Assembly: GCF_047495555.1 (NCBI RefSeq)
Contig: NZ_CP166866.1
Coordinates: 558,001-622,000, forward strand
DNA from: Methanobacterium_D sp040373355
Lineage (GTDB): Archaea > Methanobacteriota > Methanobacteria > Methanobacteriales > Methanobacteriaceae
Length of the DNA stretch: 64,000 bases
Direction of reading: 5' to 3'
Part shown: one piece after another, positions 1 through 8,416 of the stretch
Layout: each line of letters begins with the position of its first letter
Numbering within the stretch: position 1 is the first letter of the stretch
Translations under genes and position numbers: made by a program
Notes under the pieces: generated by a model
Seen by the model: the letters and a program-made list of their open reading frames with translations, nothing else
The model's database searches: none
What the model was told of the DNA's origin: nothing

Positions 1-1
1 T

Positions 2-625
2 TCAAGAAGGCCAGTGTACATAAAACCCGTAGGTAACATGTCACAGCGTTCTATTAAATATACTGCACCTAAAACTCTCCCTATACTTAAAAGGATAATA
101 GAGCACCACAAAAGAGAGAAAGGATTAATTCACACTCATAATTATAAATGTCAGAAATATATTATGAGCCATTTGGATTATCCCCGCCTCATGGGCCATA
201 CACCAATAAACAGGGAAATGAAGTTGATGCAGTTTGAAAAAACAGATAAGCCAATGGTACTTGTAAGTCCTTCAATGAGTGAGGGAGTTGATTTGCCCTA
301 TGAAAAGTGTCAGTTTCAGGTAATTTATAAGATTCCATTCCCCTATCTTGGAGATAAGCAGATAAACAAGAGGAAACACATTGATCCTAAATGGTACGCA
401 TATAAAACCATAATGACTCTCATTCAAGCTTATGGTCGTGGGATGCGTGCTGAAGACGATTTTTGTGCTACATATATCCTGGATGGAAATGTAAATATGC
501 TATTTAACAACCAACTTTATAAGGCACTTTTACCGCGCGGATTTAAAGAAGCTATAGATGCTCAGGAAGATTGGATGGTTGAGGAAAAACTTTCTAAAAA
601 ATATCCTAAGAAAATAGAGTCATAA
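2..625 (+). CDS. Rad3/DinG-type superfamily 2 helicase, C-terminal part (5' end outside window)
   Basis: The reading frame is open to the left edge, so this is the last ~207 residues of a longer gene; the GTG at 14 is only the first in-window start-like codon. Visible motifs are SEGVDLP (helicase motif V) near residue 94 and QAYGRGMRAEDD (motif VI, with the Q-x-x-G-R-x-x-R pattern) near residue 143. These are typical of the XPD/Rad3/DinG helicase C-terminal domain, which unwinds DNA using ATP. Walker A/B motifs and the Fe-S cysteines would lie upstream and cannot be seen. The gene converges on, and overlaps by 6 bp, the YdeI-like gene on the other strand. The family call is good; the exact paralog is not. 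Confidence 0.8.
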   Translation, partial: SRRPVYIKPVGNMSQRSIKYTAPKTLPILKRIIEHHKREKGLIHTHNYKCQKYIMSHLDYPRLMGHTPINREMKLMQFEKTDKPMVLVSPSMSEGVDLPYEKCQFQVIYKIPFPYLGDKQINKRKHIDPKWYAYKTIMTLIQAYGRGMRAEDDFCATYILDGNVNMLFNNQLYKALLPRGFKEAIDAQEDWMVEEKLSKKYPKKIES

Positions 626-1192
626 AGGACTTTTATTTTCTGCAGCAAGATTTACTGTCTTTTCAATTCTATTTTTCCTTGTAGCTTCTCTTTTTGCAGT
701 TTTAATCCAGTATAATATCTGTTTTTTAAGTGAATCTCCAAAACCGTTGAAATTATTTTTAGCATTATCATTAGAGTCCAGTGCTTCTTTTAAGTCATTA
801 GGAATAACTAAATTTTCTATATCATCGAGAAAATACCAGGACCCATCTTTTTTAGCCGTTTCGACTTTTTCAAGCCCTGCAGGCATCATTAATTCCTGCT
901 CTGTAAGCTTTTGAATACGCTCTTTGTTTAATTTTGACCAGATGCTTCCCACCTTTCTTGGAGTAAAAATCTGCATGTAACGCTCTTTATCAATGGCATT
1001 CACCTTACTGTCAATCCATCCAAAGCTAAGAGCTTCTTCTACGGCTTCTTCATATGAAACTGTTGGCTTTCCACTGCCTTTCTTATAATAAACAAGCCAT
1101 ACACCAGAAGAAGTTGCATGATTCTCTTTAAGCCATTGATGCCACTCTTTACGATCTTTAGCCTCTATGCGTTCAAGTTCTATTTTTGACAT
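620..1192 (-). CDS. YdeI/OmpD-associated (OmdA) family protein
   Basis: This 190-residue soluble protein looks like the YdeI/OmdA family: an N-terminal region with the WLKENHATSSGVWLVYYKK pattern, then EALSFGWIDSKVNAID and FTPRKVGSIWSKLNKERI, which are family hallmarks, and a basic C-terminal tail (IKTAKREATRKNRIEK) typical of the OmdA domain. Members have been linked to resistance to antimicrobial peptides in bacteria; the biochemical activity is not established and the role in an archaeon is unknown. It is transcribed away from the rhodanese gene on the same strand (47-bp gap) and ends inside the end of the helicase gene. No membrane segment or signal peptide is visible. Confidence 0.8.
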   Translation of the reverse strand: MSKIELERIEAKDRKEWHQWLKENHATSSGVWLVYYKKGSGKPTVSYEEAVEEALSFGWIDSKVNAIDKERYMQIFTPRKVGSIWSKLNKERIQKLTEQELMMPAGLEKVETAKKDGSWYFLDDIENLVIPNDLKEALDSNDNAKNNFNGFGDSLKKQILYWIKTAKREATRKNRIEKTVNLAAENKSPL

Positions 1193-1239
1193 ATAAATAC
1201 TGATTATTTGTAGAATAAATAAAAATAGAGTATTATTAT

Positions 1240-1587
1240 CTATTCATTAGTCAAAGGAAGTTTACTAATTTTCCAACCTAAGAATCCGCCTTGGATATTA
1301 TGAGCTTTTTTAAATCCAGATTCTTTCATTTGATTTAGGAAATATCCACCTCTCACTCCAGATTTACAATATATAACATATTCTTTTTCCTTATCTAAAT
1401 TATCCACTTTTTTCTTGAATTCATGTCCTTCATAATGTAAACTTTTAGCTTTAGGAATGTGTCCTGATTCAAACTCCCTATCAGACCTAATATCAAGAAT
1501 TTCAAAATTAGAATCATCTTCGTGTTCTTTAATTAATTTCAAGGCATCCTGCGGGGAAATAGTATCCATTAACTGATCTTCCGACAT
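1240..1587 (-). CDS. Single-domain rhodanese-like sulfurtransferase
   Basis: A 115-residue single rhodanese domain. The strand/helix pattern (FEILDIRSDREFESGHIPKA) and the active-site loop CKSGVRGG, with the catalytic Cys near residue 75, are clear. Rhodaneses form a Cys-persulfide and pass sulfane sulfur to acceptors. The loop is of the six-residue type used by small GlpE/PspE-like enzymes. The start is supported by AGGAGG just upstream on the minus strand (revcomp of cctcct near 1590). No partner gene is obvious, so the sulfur acceptor cannot be inferred. Confidence 0.88.
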   Translation of the reverse strand: MSEDQLMDTISPQDALKLIKEHEDDSNFEILDIRSDREFESGHIPKAKSLHYEGHEFKKKVDNLDKEKEYVIYCKSGVRGGYFLNQMKESGFKKAHNIQGGFLGWKISKLPLTNE

Positions 1588-1759
1588 ATTAAACCTCCTA
1601 ATTATATTTCCTTTAAATATAGTTACTCTAAAATAAATTAGGCTTTGTTTTAATTCATAAGTATTGTATTACTTCAATACGATATAAATATTATCTTAAA
1701 ATTAGAATCAATTAATCTTGCTTAGAGTTAGTTCTTAATAAAAAAGAAAATAAAGAAAT

Positions 1760-2479
1760 TTATTCCCCATCTTCACCTTTTCCATTTCCTTCCAAATAGA
1801 GAAGAGATAGAAGTTTTCCCTTAAATGATAACACATAAGAACCTACAAATAAGCTAATTACCCCACTGATTACATAGATCATTAGCCCTAAATTGAGGGA
1901 CTGTAAAAAGAAGCCTAATAAATTGGTTAAAACTACATATAATGCAAGAGGCATGATAGCCAAGATATAGAATTTCCAACTAACCACTTTTATTATTCTA
2001 AGTATATTTTTGAAATCAAAGGCTTTACTTACTTCTATTCCGTTATAAACCATATTTGGGAAAGCTATTAAGCTTAAAAGATAAGGTATAGCCAATAAAA
2101 ATATAGATACTATTCCGAGGATTAAATAAAAGTTAGTAAACGCCATAGCGTATGGAAATATGGCAATAAATATTATAGTAGTTATGAAACCTACAATAAC
2201 TCCAGGAATTCCTAAATAGACTATATCTACCACTATATATTTTATACCATCTACAAACATGGTTCCAAAGTTATCAAAAGGTGGTAAATCCTTAGAACCA
2301 TTTAAAGAATTTTCTATTATTCTCAAGAAATATCCATAAGCTAATATTCCTGGAATGATAAAAATACTTGTTGCCAACAATAATCCAAGTAAAAGCATTC
2401 TTTTTACGTTAGAAAAAGGATAACGAAAGGAATTAGATAAGATTTCGCTTAAGTTTATTTTTGAATCTTCATTATTCAT
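1760..2479 (-). CDS. DUF4013 family integral membrane protein
   Basis: Predicted multi-span membrane protein of ~239 residues from the internal ATG at 2479 (MNNEDSKINLSEILSNSF...), preferred because residues upstream of it (MLRSYYIRLFRYTYML...) do not look like the family N-terminus. The DUF4013 layout is visible: a polar start, the FRYPFSNVKRMLLLG motif, a glycine-rich first span with GYFLRIIENS, a DNFGTMFVDGIKYIVV turn, then four or five more hydrophobic segments. Function is unknown; such proteins are common in Methanobacteriales. No convincing Shine-Dalgarno was seen before 2479, so the start stays uncertain. The gene is monocistronic, with a gene-poor palindrome region upstream. Confidence 0.7.
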   Translation of the reverse strand: MNNEDSKINLSEILSNSFRYPFSNVKRMLLLGLLLATSIFIIPGILAYGYFLRIIENSLNGSKDLPPFDNFGTMFVDGIKYIVVDIVYLGIPGVIVGFITTIIFIAIFPYAMAFTNFYLILGIVSIFLLAIPYLLSLIAFPNMVYNGIEVSKAFDFKNILRIIKVVSWKFYILAIMPLALYVVLTNLLGFFLQSLNLGLMIYVISGVISLFVGSYVLSFKGKLLSLLYLEGNGKGEDGE

Positions 2480-2710
2480 GATACTAATGTAGATTTTAAG
2501 CATATAAGTATAGCGAAATAATCTAATATAGTAAGATCTCAGCACTTTTAACTAATATTTAATACTCAGAGTTATAATTAGAAAATCTCATGATACCCTT
2601 CATTTAGTAAATTATTAATAGCTAATAAAAGGTTTATAGTTTTAAATTAGCTGAAATTTAAGTAAAAAGGTTAGTTAAAATAATTTAGTTGTTAAAATAA
2701 GTTCTAATTT

Positions 2711-2816
2711 TAGTTTTCCGCAGCGTAAGCGAGGATTTTGATTAAAATTTTTCGAGGAAAAACCTCGAAAACTTTGTTTTCAGGGCACCAAAAATGCAAA
2801 GCATTTTTGAGTGTTT
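2711..2816. repeat. Palindromic intergenic repeat, locus A
   Basis: Two clear inverted repeats lie just 3' of tRNA-Arg: TTTCGAGG/CCTCGAAA (about 2750-2770) and AAAAATGC-aaa-GCATTTTT (2790-2808), plus an imperfect AAAACTTTGTTTT. The AAAAATGC/GCATTTTT hairpin recurs in slightly changed form at 42214 and 57638, so this looks like one copy of a dispersed palindrome family. It could also help end the tRNA transcript. No coding potential is convincing. Confidence 0.6.
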
Positions 2817-2819
2817 TAG

Positions 2820-2894
<75 letters not shown>

Positions 2895-2920
2895 ATCAGA
2901 AAAAAAATCTGTATATTTAA

Positions 2921-3017
2921 AGGTAATCAAAAAGTTGTATTTACTAATTTATATCTTTATTTCAACCTTTTTTAAAAGGTGATCAAAACTTGTGTATCCT
3001 ACTTTATATCTTTATTT
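2921..3017 (+). promoter_or_regulatory. Duplicated promoter-like segment upstream of hisF
   Basis: Two imperfect direct copies of about 40 bp follow each other (2921-2963 and 2977-3017). Each begins AGGT(A/G)ATCAAAA and each contains TTTATATCTTTATTT. The TTTATATC at 2948-2955 and at 3003-3010 both match archaeal TATA boxes, so hisF may have two promoters produced by a small duplication. Only the sequence similarity is seen; promoter activity is inference. Confidence 0.45.
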
Positions 3018-3087
3018 ATTTAAACTAACTAAATAATTATGTTATAAAAATTATCTTTCACATTCAAAAATTATAGGAGATCATTTA

Positions 3088-3912
3088 ATGTTAGCTAAAA
3101 GAATTATACCATGTCTTGACTGCGATTTAAACGTGCCTCACGGGCGCGTAGTAAAAGGAGTTGAATTTAAGCAGATTCGATACGCAGGAGAGCCTGTAGA
3201 GCTTGCAACACGTTACTATGAAGAAGGGGCAGATGAAATTATATTTTTAGACATTACAGCTTCTCATGAACGCCGGGAAACAATGAAAGACGTTATTGAA
3301 GCAACAACAGAAAATGTATTTGTTCCTATCTGCGTTGGTGGAGGAATTAGGAAGCCAGAAGACTATGTAAATATGTTAAAAGCTGGCGCCGATAAATGCT
3401 CTACAAATACAGCAGCCATACACAATCCAGATTTGATTAATGAAGCTTCAAAAGTTGTAGGATCTCAAGCATGTGTTATTGGAATTGATGCAAAGCGCAG
3501 ATATGTAGAAAGCCCAAAAGAAAGTGATGATAAACATATAGTTGAAACTGATAAAGGTTACTGCTGGTTTGACTGCAGTATATACGGCGGCCGTGAGTTT
3601 ACTGGAATGGATGCTATTGGATGGGCTATTGAATGCGAAGAGCGCGGTGCTGGAGAAATTTTACTTACATCAATGGATCGTGACGGAACAAAAGGAGGAT
3701 ATGATAATTATCTTAACAGAGCTATAAGTGAAGCTGTTAATATCCCCGTAATCGCATCAGGTGGTGGTGGAAGCCCTGAAGATATATATAATGCATTTAA
3801 AGATGGAAAAGCTGATGCAGCTCTTGCAGCAAGTATCTTCCATTACAAGGAATATCCTGTAAGTGCAGTTAAGGAATATTTAAAGAAAAGGGGAGTTCCT
3901 GTACGTTTATAA
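3088..3912 (+). CDS. hisF: Imidazole glycerol phosphate synthase cyclase subunit HisF
   Basis: HisF joins PRFAR and ammonia (delivered by the HisH glutaminase) to make imidazole glycerol phosphate plus AICAR, in histidine synthesis. The (beta/alpha)8 barrel begins MLAKRIIPCLDCDLNVPHGRVVKG, which holds the catalytic Asp near residue 11. The second catalytic Asp is in GIDAKR near residue 132. The phosphate-binding motifs are GGGIR and ASGGGG. TSMDRDGTKGGYD is a family signature. At 274 residues it is slightly longer than the ~250 of bacterial HisF; the extra residues lie around VESPKESDDKHIVETDKGY, an insertion seen in methanogen forms. AGGAGATC precedes the ATG. No hisH is adjacent, so the partner is encoded elsewhere. 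Confidence 0.96.
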   Translation: MLAKRIIPCLDCDLNVPHGRVVKGVEFKQIRYAGEPVELATRYYEEGADEIIFLDITASHERRETMKDVIEATTENVFVPICVGGGIRKPEDYVNMLKAGADKCSTNTAAIHNPDLINEASKVVGSQACVIGIDAKRRYVESPKESDDKHIVETDKGYCWFDCSIYGGREFTGMDAIGWAIECEERGAGEILLTSMDRDGTKGGYDNYLNRAISEAVNIPVIASGGGGSPEDIYNAFKDGKADAALAASIFHYKEYPVSAVKEYLKKRGVPVRL

Positions 3913-3972
3913 ATATTTAAGAAATTTATCTAATTATTCTTTTCATTTTAAACTAATAAATCCAAGGTGAAT

Positions 3973-4134
3973 TTAAACTTTATTTTCCTTTGACCTTGAA
4001 ATTAGCATAAGTCCTATTGCCAGTAAAATTAATCCACCAGGTATGAATCTACCAATTAAAAAACTGGTTGATAATATAATCACGCCTATTATACAAAATA
4101 TAACTCCCAATACAAATTTCCATTTATTCTGCAT
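3973..4134 (-). CDS. Small two-span membrane protein (53 aa)
   Basis: A short frame on the minus strand encodes 53 residues beginning MQNKWKFVLG, with two hydrophobic segments (about 7-27 and 32-46) split by GRFIPGG, and a basic, polar tail (SRSKENKV). GGTGAT sits at good spacing before the ATG, which is the usual ribosome site in this genome, and this is the main reason to call it a gene. It converges with hisF (60 bp between stops). Function is unknown. It resembles in size and design the small membrane proteins at 20120 and 55403. Confidence 0.65.
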   Translation of the reverse strand: MQNKWKFVLGVIFCIIGVIILSTSFLIGRFIPGGLILLAIGLMLISRSKENKV

Positions 4135-4246
4135 AATATCACCTTCAATTAACTGATTTTAAAATACTGATCTAATATCTAATTTCATGATTTAGATAGT
4201 AATAAAACATACTAATTTATTATTATAAACTAACATAAATTAAACT

Positions 4247-4936
4247 ATGCCAGGATTAACTTCTCTTGTTGTTAGTATATTGCCCTATGCAATAGGTGCA
4301 GCAGTAGGCCCTACAATTTTTGCCACGTTACTGGCCACTGTAATACCTACTAGGAATCCTCGTTTATCTGCAGCTGCATATTTACTTGGTTCAATAATCA
4401 TGTTTCTCATATTGGTCTTTTTCGGCCTGTATATCGGAACAGCTCTTTCTGTAAGCATATTAGACCCAATAAACATAGGTGGAATGTTGGAAATCTTCCT
4501 GGGGAGCATCCTTATAATTTTATCACTTAGATATCTCTTTATAAGTGAACAATATAAAAATGAAGGTATTTTAGGATTTATAAATGCATTAAGAGAAGAT
4601 AATAATCTGTCTTTCATATTAAAATTTTTCTATCTTGGATTTATCGCAATTTTTGCAAGTTTTATCCCTGCAATTCTTATTCTTGGGGCTGGAGTAATTA
4701 TTGGACTTTCTAATCCCGGATCCGCATATACCGCAATATCAATCATTGAATTAGCTTTAATTGGCCTTCTTGCAGTAGAAGTACCATTTATCCTTTTCAT
4801 TATATCTCCAAGACTAGCAGGATCAGTCTTAAGCCCTTTCAGTAATTGGCTAGCCAGATACGGAGAATATTTTGTCGCAATCATTTATTTCCTACTTGGT
4901 TTAGTGTTTCTTATAAGGGGAGCCTACGCATTTTAA
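4247..4936 (+). CDS. Six-span membrane protein, GAP/LysE-like
   Basis: A 229-residue hydrophobic protein with about six membrane segments. It has a glycine-rich first span that includes GAAVGPTIFATLLATVIPTRNPR, a polar loop with FINALREDNN in the middle, and a last span LARYGEYFVAIIYFLLGLVFLIRG. This arrangement resembles GAP/LysE-type transporters, which move small solutes or lipids, but no substrate motif can be named. There is no strong Shine-Dalgarno before ATG 4247; translation could be leaderless. The gene stands alone between a convergent small gene and a regulator. Confidence 0.6.
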   Translation: MPGLTSLVVSILPYAIGAAVGPTIFATLLATVIPTRNPRLSAAAYLLGSIIMFLILVFFGLYIGTALSVSILDPINIGGMLEIFLGSILIILSLRYLFISEQYKNEGILGFINALREDNNLSFILKFFYLGFIAIFASFIPAILILGAGVIIGLSNPGSAYTAISIIELALIGLLAVEVPFILFIISPRLAGSVLSPFSNWLARYGEYFVAIIYFLLGLVFLIRGAYAF

Positions 4937-5076
4937 GAAATAATAGGATGTAACAATTTTAAAGTTAACTAATCAAAATTATTAATTTTTAATCTAACTT
5001 TTTATATAAATATCATATTAAAATCTATAAATTTATTACTATTAAATTATATAATATACATTGTGAGGTGTTTTTT

Positions 5077-5658
5077 ATGACCACTGTGTTAACAACAATT
5101 AAAGATCCTGAAGATATTCATTATATTATAGAAAATAAAGGAATTGAAGCTCTAGAAGTAATAATTTTATCAAAAGGAGATATTTATGGACTTACTAACA
5201 TTGAAAAAGAAGGTTACAGCATCAAATTCTTGGAAGGAGATTTTTTTGATATTCTGGTCGATATTAAGTGTGCTTTTGATGCTGCTGTTGATCCTATTTT
5301 TATTGCGGGTGAAAACGAGCTTGACATTTATGTAACATATTACCTTGGAAATATTGAAAAAAATATTCCTTTTTATGTTTTAGATGATAATAAGCTTATT
5401 TCACTTCCAATAAATACATCTCACGCATTAACTCCTACAAAGAGAAAAATAATGGAATATCTTAAAGAAAACGAGAATTCCAGTCCCGATGATGTTGTAA
5501 GCCATATAAGTAAATCAGAAGCGAGTAATAAAAGTTACTCTAAACTTACAATTAATCAGTATTTACATGAACTTGAAAGTTCAGAGCTAGTTCAAAGCGA
5601 AAAAGATCATTATTCAATTAATGATAAGGGTAATCGCTTTATGGAGCTTCTAAAATAA
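5077..5658 (+). CDS. CARF-like/winged-helix regulator candidate
   Basis: From ATG 5077 (GAGGTG at 5065-5070; a GTG at 5068 is a weaker alternative) the gene codes 193 residues. The first ~120 residues alternate strands and helices as in a Rossmann-type sensor domain (LEVIILSKGDIYGL, then PIFIAGENELDIYVTYYLGN, then PFYVLDDNKLISLPI). The last ~70 residues look like a winged helix: TPTKRKIMEYLKENE, KLTINQYLHELESSELVQ and a wing (HYSINDKGNRF). The layout is that of CARF-HTH or HFX_2341-type regulators. This is inferred from pattern, not from a recognised family. A similar two-domain protein lies at 22773-23408. No CRISPR array is nearby. Confidence 0.5.
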   Translation: MTTVLTTIKDPEDIHYIIENKGIEALEVIILSKGDIYGLTNIEKEGYSIKFLEGDFFDILVDIKCAFDAAVDPIFIAGENELDIYVTYYLGNIEKNIPFYVLDDNKLISLPINTSHALTPTKRKIMEYLKENENSSPDDVVSHISKSEASNKSYSKLTINQYLHELESSELVQSEKDHYSINDKGNRFMELLK

Positions 5659-5767
5659 TTATTTTATTTTTAAATTTTTTTAACTTATTTATTTAATTCT
5701 ATTTGTGATTATACTTATTTAATTAAACTTTGGCCTAATATTTCTAAAAATATGATGGAGGTATTAA

Positions 5768-6691
5768 TTGAGTCCTGGAGATATTGAAGCTAAATTTCCA
5801 TATTTAGGTGTTCCCACATTCTATAAATTTCCTTATACGAAAGAACTTAAAGAAGTAGATGTAGCTATTGTTGGGGTTCCATTTGATCATGGAACAACAA
5901 ATAGACCCGGGACACGCTATGGTCCTCGTGCAATTCGCATGGCTTCACAAAATTATGGTATTTATTTAGATTCAAAGGGCGCTTTTGATCTGGAAACTAA
6001 AAAACATATTCTTCAAGGAATAAATTTCATAGATTACGGAGATGTACCTATCTTACCTACACACACCAAGACAAACATGTACATGATTCATGATATCTTT
6101 AAAAATATTATAGATAGTGGTGTTTTTCCAGTGACTTTTGGAGGTGACCACTCGATTACTTTCCCTATAATCGATGCATTCGATGTACCTCTCGACATTG
6201 TTCATTTTGATACTCACCTTGATTTCATAGACAATGTGGCTGACGTGAAATTTTCACATTCAAATCCATTGAAACGCGCCTCTGAACTTGAAACAGTTAA
6301 CAGCATTACCCAGATCGGTATTCGTGGATTTACAGATAGTAAAACAAACTATGAAGAAGCAATGAATTATGGATCTCAAATAATAACTGCACTCGATGTT
6401 TTTAAAAATGGAATTGAATGGGTTTTAGAGAAGATCCCAAAATCAGACAACATCTATGTAACTTTAGATATTGATGTTCTTGATCCTTCAATAGCACCAG
6501 GAACAGGTACTCCAGAACCTGGAGGTTTAAATTATTTCCAGATGAGGGAACTGCTCAAAAATTTAACTAAAAAAGGTAATATCATTGGCTTTGATATTGT
6601 TGAGGTAAATCCTCTTTTTGATACTGCAGATATAACTTCGCAAATTGCTGCAAGACTTGCATTTGACTTCTTAGGCACTATATTTAATTAA
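5768..6691 (+). CDS. speB: Agmatinase (ureohydrolase family)
   Basis: Agmatinase hydrolyses agmatine to putrescine and urea. All binuclear manganese motifs of the ureohydrolase fold are visible: GGDHS near residue 129, FDTHLDF near 151 (the family usually has DAHxD; the Ala-to-Thr change does not affect ligands) and DIDVLDPSIAPGTGTPEPGG near 237. RPGTRYGPRAIR is the N-terminal signature. The 307-residue length is normal. The start is TTG at 5768 with GGAGGT six bases upstream; no closer ATG exists. Arginine decarboxylase, which makes agmatine in methanogens, is not in this window. Confidence 0.93.
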   Translation: MSPGDIEAKFPYLGVPTFYKFPYTKELKEVDVAIVGVPFDHGTTNRPGTRYGPRAIRMASQNYGIYLDSKGAFDLETKKHILQGINFIDYGDVPILPTHTKTNMYMIHDIFKNIIDSGVFPVTFGGDHSITFPIIDAFDVPLDIVHFDTHLDFIDNVADVKFSHSNPLKRASELETVNSITQIGIRGFTDSKTNYEEAMNYGSQIITALDVFKNGIEWVLEKIPKSDNIYVTLDIDVLDPSIAPGTGTPEPGGLNYFQMRELLKNLTKKGNIIGFDIVEVNPLFDTADITSQIAARLAFDFLGTIFN

Positions 6692-6774
6692 TATATAAAA
6701 ATAACCCTAAATTGTTTATTTTATAAATCAGAAAACTTATTGTAATTTAGAGATAAAAATAAAATTAGAGAATT

Positions 6775-7755
6775 ATGAAAACTAGATTTAAGATTGAACC
6801 CCATGAATATATTGGTCCTTTTGATATTGATTTAAGTATTCATAGCGGTCAAACTTCCCAGCCGGCATGGGAAAAAAATGGTAAGTACTATCAAGAATTA
6901 ATAAACATAGATAATAAACCTTGTTTTGTAAAGATCGCGCATAAGCCTAATTCAGATAATCCAATTGATGTTATTGCAGAATCACCAGAAAATATAGAAA
7001 AAGAACTTATTAAAGCAGAAATAAGAGAAATATTTGGACTAAATGATAATCTAGATGAGTTGTATAACTTTTTAGGTAATCACAGTGAACTTGAACCCAC
7101 TATTGAATTTTGCAGAGGATTAAGGCTATTTAAAGCAAATAATCTTTTTGAATCAGTTGTATGTTCTATAACATCAGCTCATAATTCTATAAGGCAGTGG
7201 AATAAAGCTATTCGTCTCATAAGAGAAAAATGGGGAAATGAATATACCTTTTCTGGAGGAAAATATTATTCCTTTCCTTCGCCAGAAGTACTTGCAGAAG
7301 CACCTGAAAGCGAATTTGATGAAAAAGAATGCAGCCCAGAACTATTGAAAAAGAAAGATTCATGGAAGGATCTTAGAAGCTGTAAAGTTGGTTACAGATC
7401 TAAATACATAATTAAAGCTGCAAAAATGGTTCAAAATGAAATAAGACTCGAAGAAATACGAAAAATGAATTATGAAACTGCCTTTGATACTATTTTAAAG
7501 ATCCCCGGAGTTGGACCAAAGGTAGCTGACTGCATCCTTCTTTATGGCTATGGATTTGGAAAGGCATTTCCTGTGGATATCTGGATAAGCAGAATTGTTT
7601 CAAGACTCTATTTTGACTCAAAAACGGTTTCTAATCCTAAAATGAGAGCTTATGGTATAAAGAAATTTAGAAAACATGCAGGATATACACAGCTCTATTT
7701 ATTCCACTATGCACGTAAATCTGGGCTTATGAAAGAATTGAAGCCTAAAAAGTAA
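6775..7755 (+). CDS. ogg: 8-oxoguanine DNA glycosylase, Ogg1 type
   Basis: This base-excision repair enzyme removes 8-oxoguanine and nicks the DNA. The C-terminal half is an HhH-GPD domain: PGVGPKVADCILLYG contains the catalytic Lys (aligned with Lys249 of human OGG1) and FPVDIW contains the catalytic Asp (OGG1 Asp268). The N-terminal ~115 residues match the OGG_N recognition domain in size, and LFESVVCSITSAHNSIRQWN corresponds to the helix after it. The architecture is the eukaryote-like Ogg1 form rather than the short archaeal AGOG or Ogg2. The next gene begins 24 bp later and may be co-transcribed. Confidence 0.85.
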   Translation: MKTRFKIEPHEYIGPFDIDLSIHSGQTSQPAWEKNGKYYQELINIDNKPCFVKIAHKPNSDNPIDVIAESPENIEKELIKAEIREIFGLNDNLDELYNFLGNHSELEPTIEFCRGLRLFKANNLFESVVCSITSAHNSIRQWNKAIRLIREKWGNEYTFSGGKYYSFPSPEVLAEAPESEFDEKECSPELLKKKDSWKDLRSCKVGYRSKYIIKAAKMVQNEIRLEEIRKMNYETAFDTILKIPGVGPKVADCILLYGYGFGKAFPVDIWISRIVSRLYFDSKTVSNPKMRAYGIKKFRKHAGYTQLYLFHYARKSGLMKELKPKK

Positions 7756-7779
7756 ATCCATTTAACTGTCTGTGATTCT

Positions 7780-8403
7780 ATGGGAGAACTATCTGAAACT
7801 TTAGAAGAATTTGCCACTATTTCAAAAGGATATTACGAAAAAATTCAGCAAATTTTAAAAGATCAATACTGCTGGAAATGCCCAATGCATTCTACAAGTA
7901 AAAGAACTAATTGTAATGAAATCGATGCATGGATAAGAATTACAGGAGCATTTGAACAGGGAATTCAAGGAGCAATACTTTCAGAAGACATTTCTAAAGA
8001 TCGTTTAGAACATATAACGTCTAGATATATTTCAAAACTTTTTAAAAAGCAGAGAATGCCCCTAAAATATGATAAAACTATCATATTGAAATTAAAAGAG
8101 AATACTGAACCATTTGCAAAAAAGGATGATCTAATTATAGTTAAAGAAAATCCAGAATCAATCAAAGCTGGTGATTTAGTTTTATGGTCCCAAATATGCC
8201 CAGTATCTATTTTATGGTTTTCAAAAGCAAAAATAGCAGGCCATATTCCATTTAATATTATAAAAATATCAAAAACCTTCCATAAGGATGGATGTAGATA
8301 TGTAATGTCAGAAGATAATATGGAAATACCCTTAGAGCATATTACAGGTAAAATACTAAAAATTATAGAAAAAAAGGATCCTATCTACTCTAAAGTAGTT
8401 TAA
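7780..8403 (+). CDS. S24/S26 peptidase-like protein lacking the catalytic serine
   Basis: A 207-residue protein, not assigned to a named family. The N-terminal ~60 residues are helical and contain CWKCPMHSTSKRTNC, a C-x2-C-x11-C cluster that could bind zinc or iron-sulfur. The C-terminal ~110 residues resemble the beta fold of S24/S26 peptidases: NTEPFAKKDDLIIVKE followed by IKAGDLVLW parallels the SMEPT..GDlv...i+.GDiV pattern of signal peptidase I, but Asn-Thr replaces Ser-Met, so the nucleophile is missing. No membrane anchor is visible. It lies 24 bp after ogg. The fold similarity is my inference from pattern; the function may be non-peptidase. Confidence 0.5.
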   Translation: MGELSETLEEFATISKGYYEKIQQILKDQYCWKCPMHSTSKRTNCNEIDAWIRITGAFEQGIQGAILSEDISKDRLEHITSRYISKLFKKQRMPLKYDKTIILKLKENTEPFAKKDDLIIVKENPESIKAGDLVLWSQICPVSILWFSKAKIAGHIPFNIIKISKTFHKDGCRYVMSEDNMEIPLEHITGKILKIIEKKDPIYSKVV

Positions 8404-8416
8404 GTGAAATAGTGTT

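Noticed and set aside
4285..4884. Two minus-strand frames opposite the six-span membrane gene
   Set aside because: The plus frame has a coherent six-span pattern; the antisense frames have no such structure and no ribosome sites.
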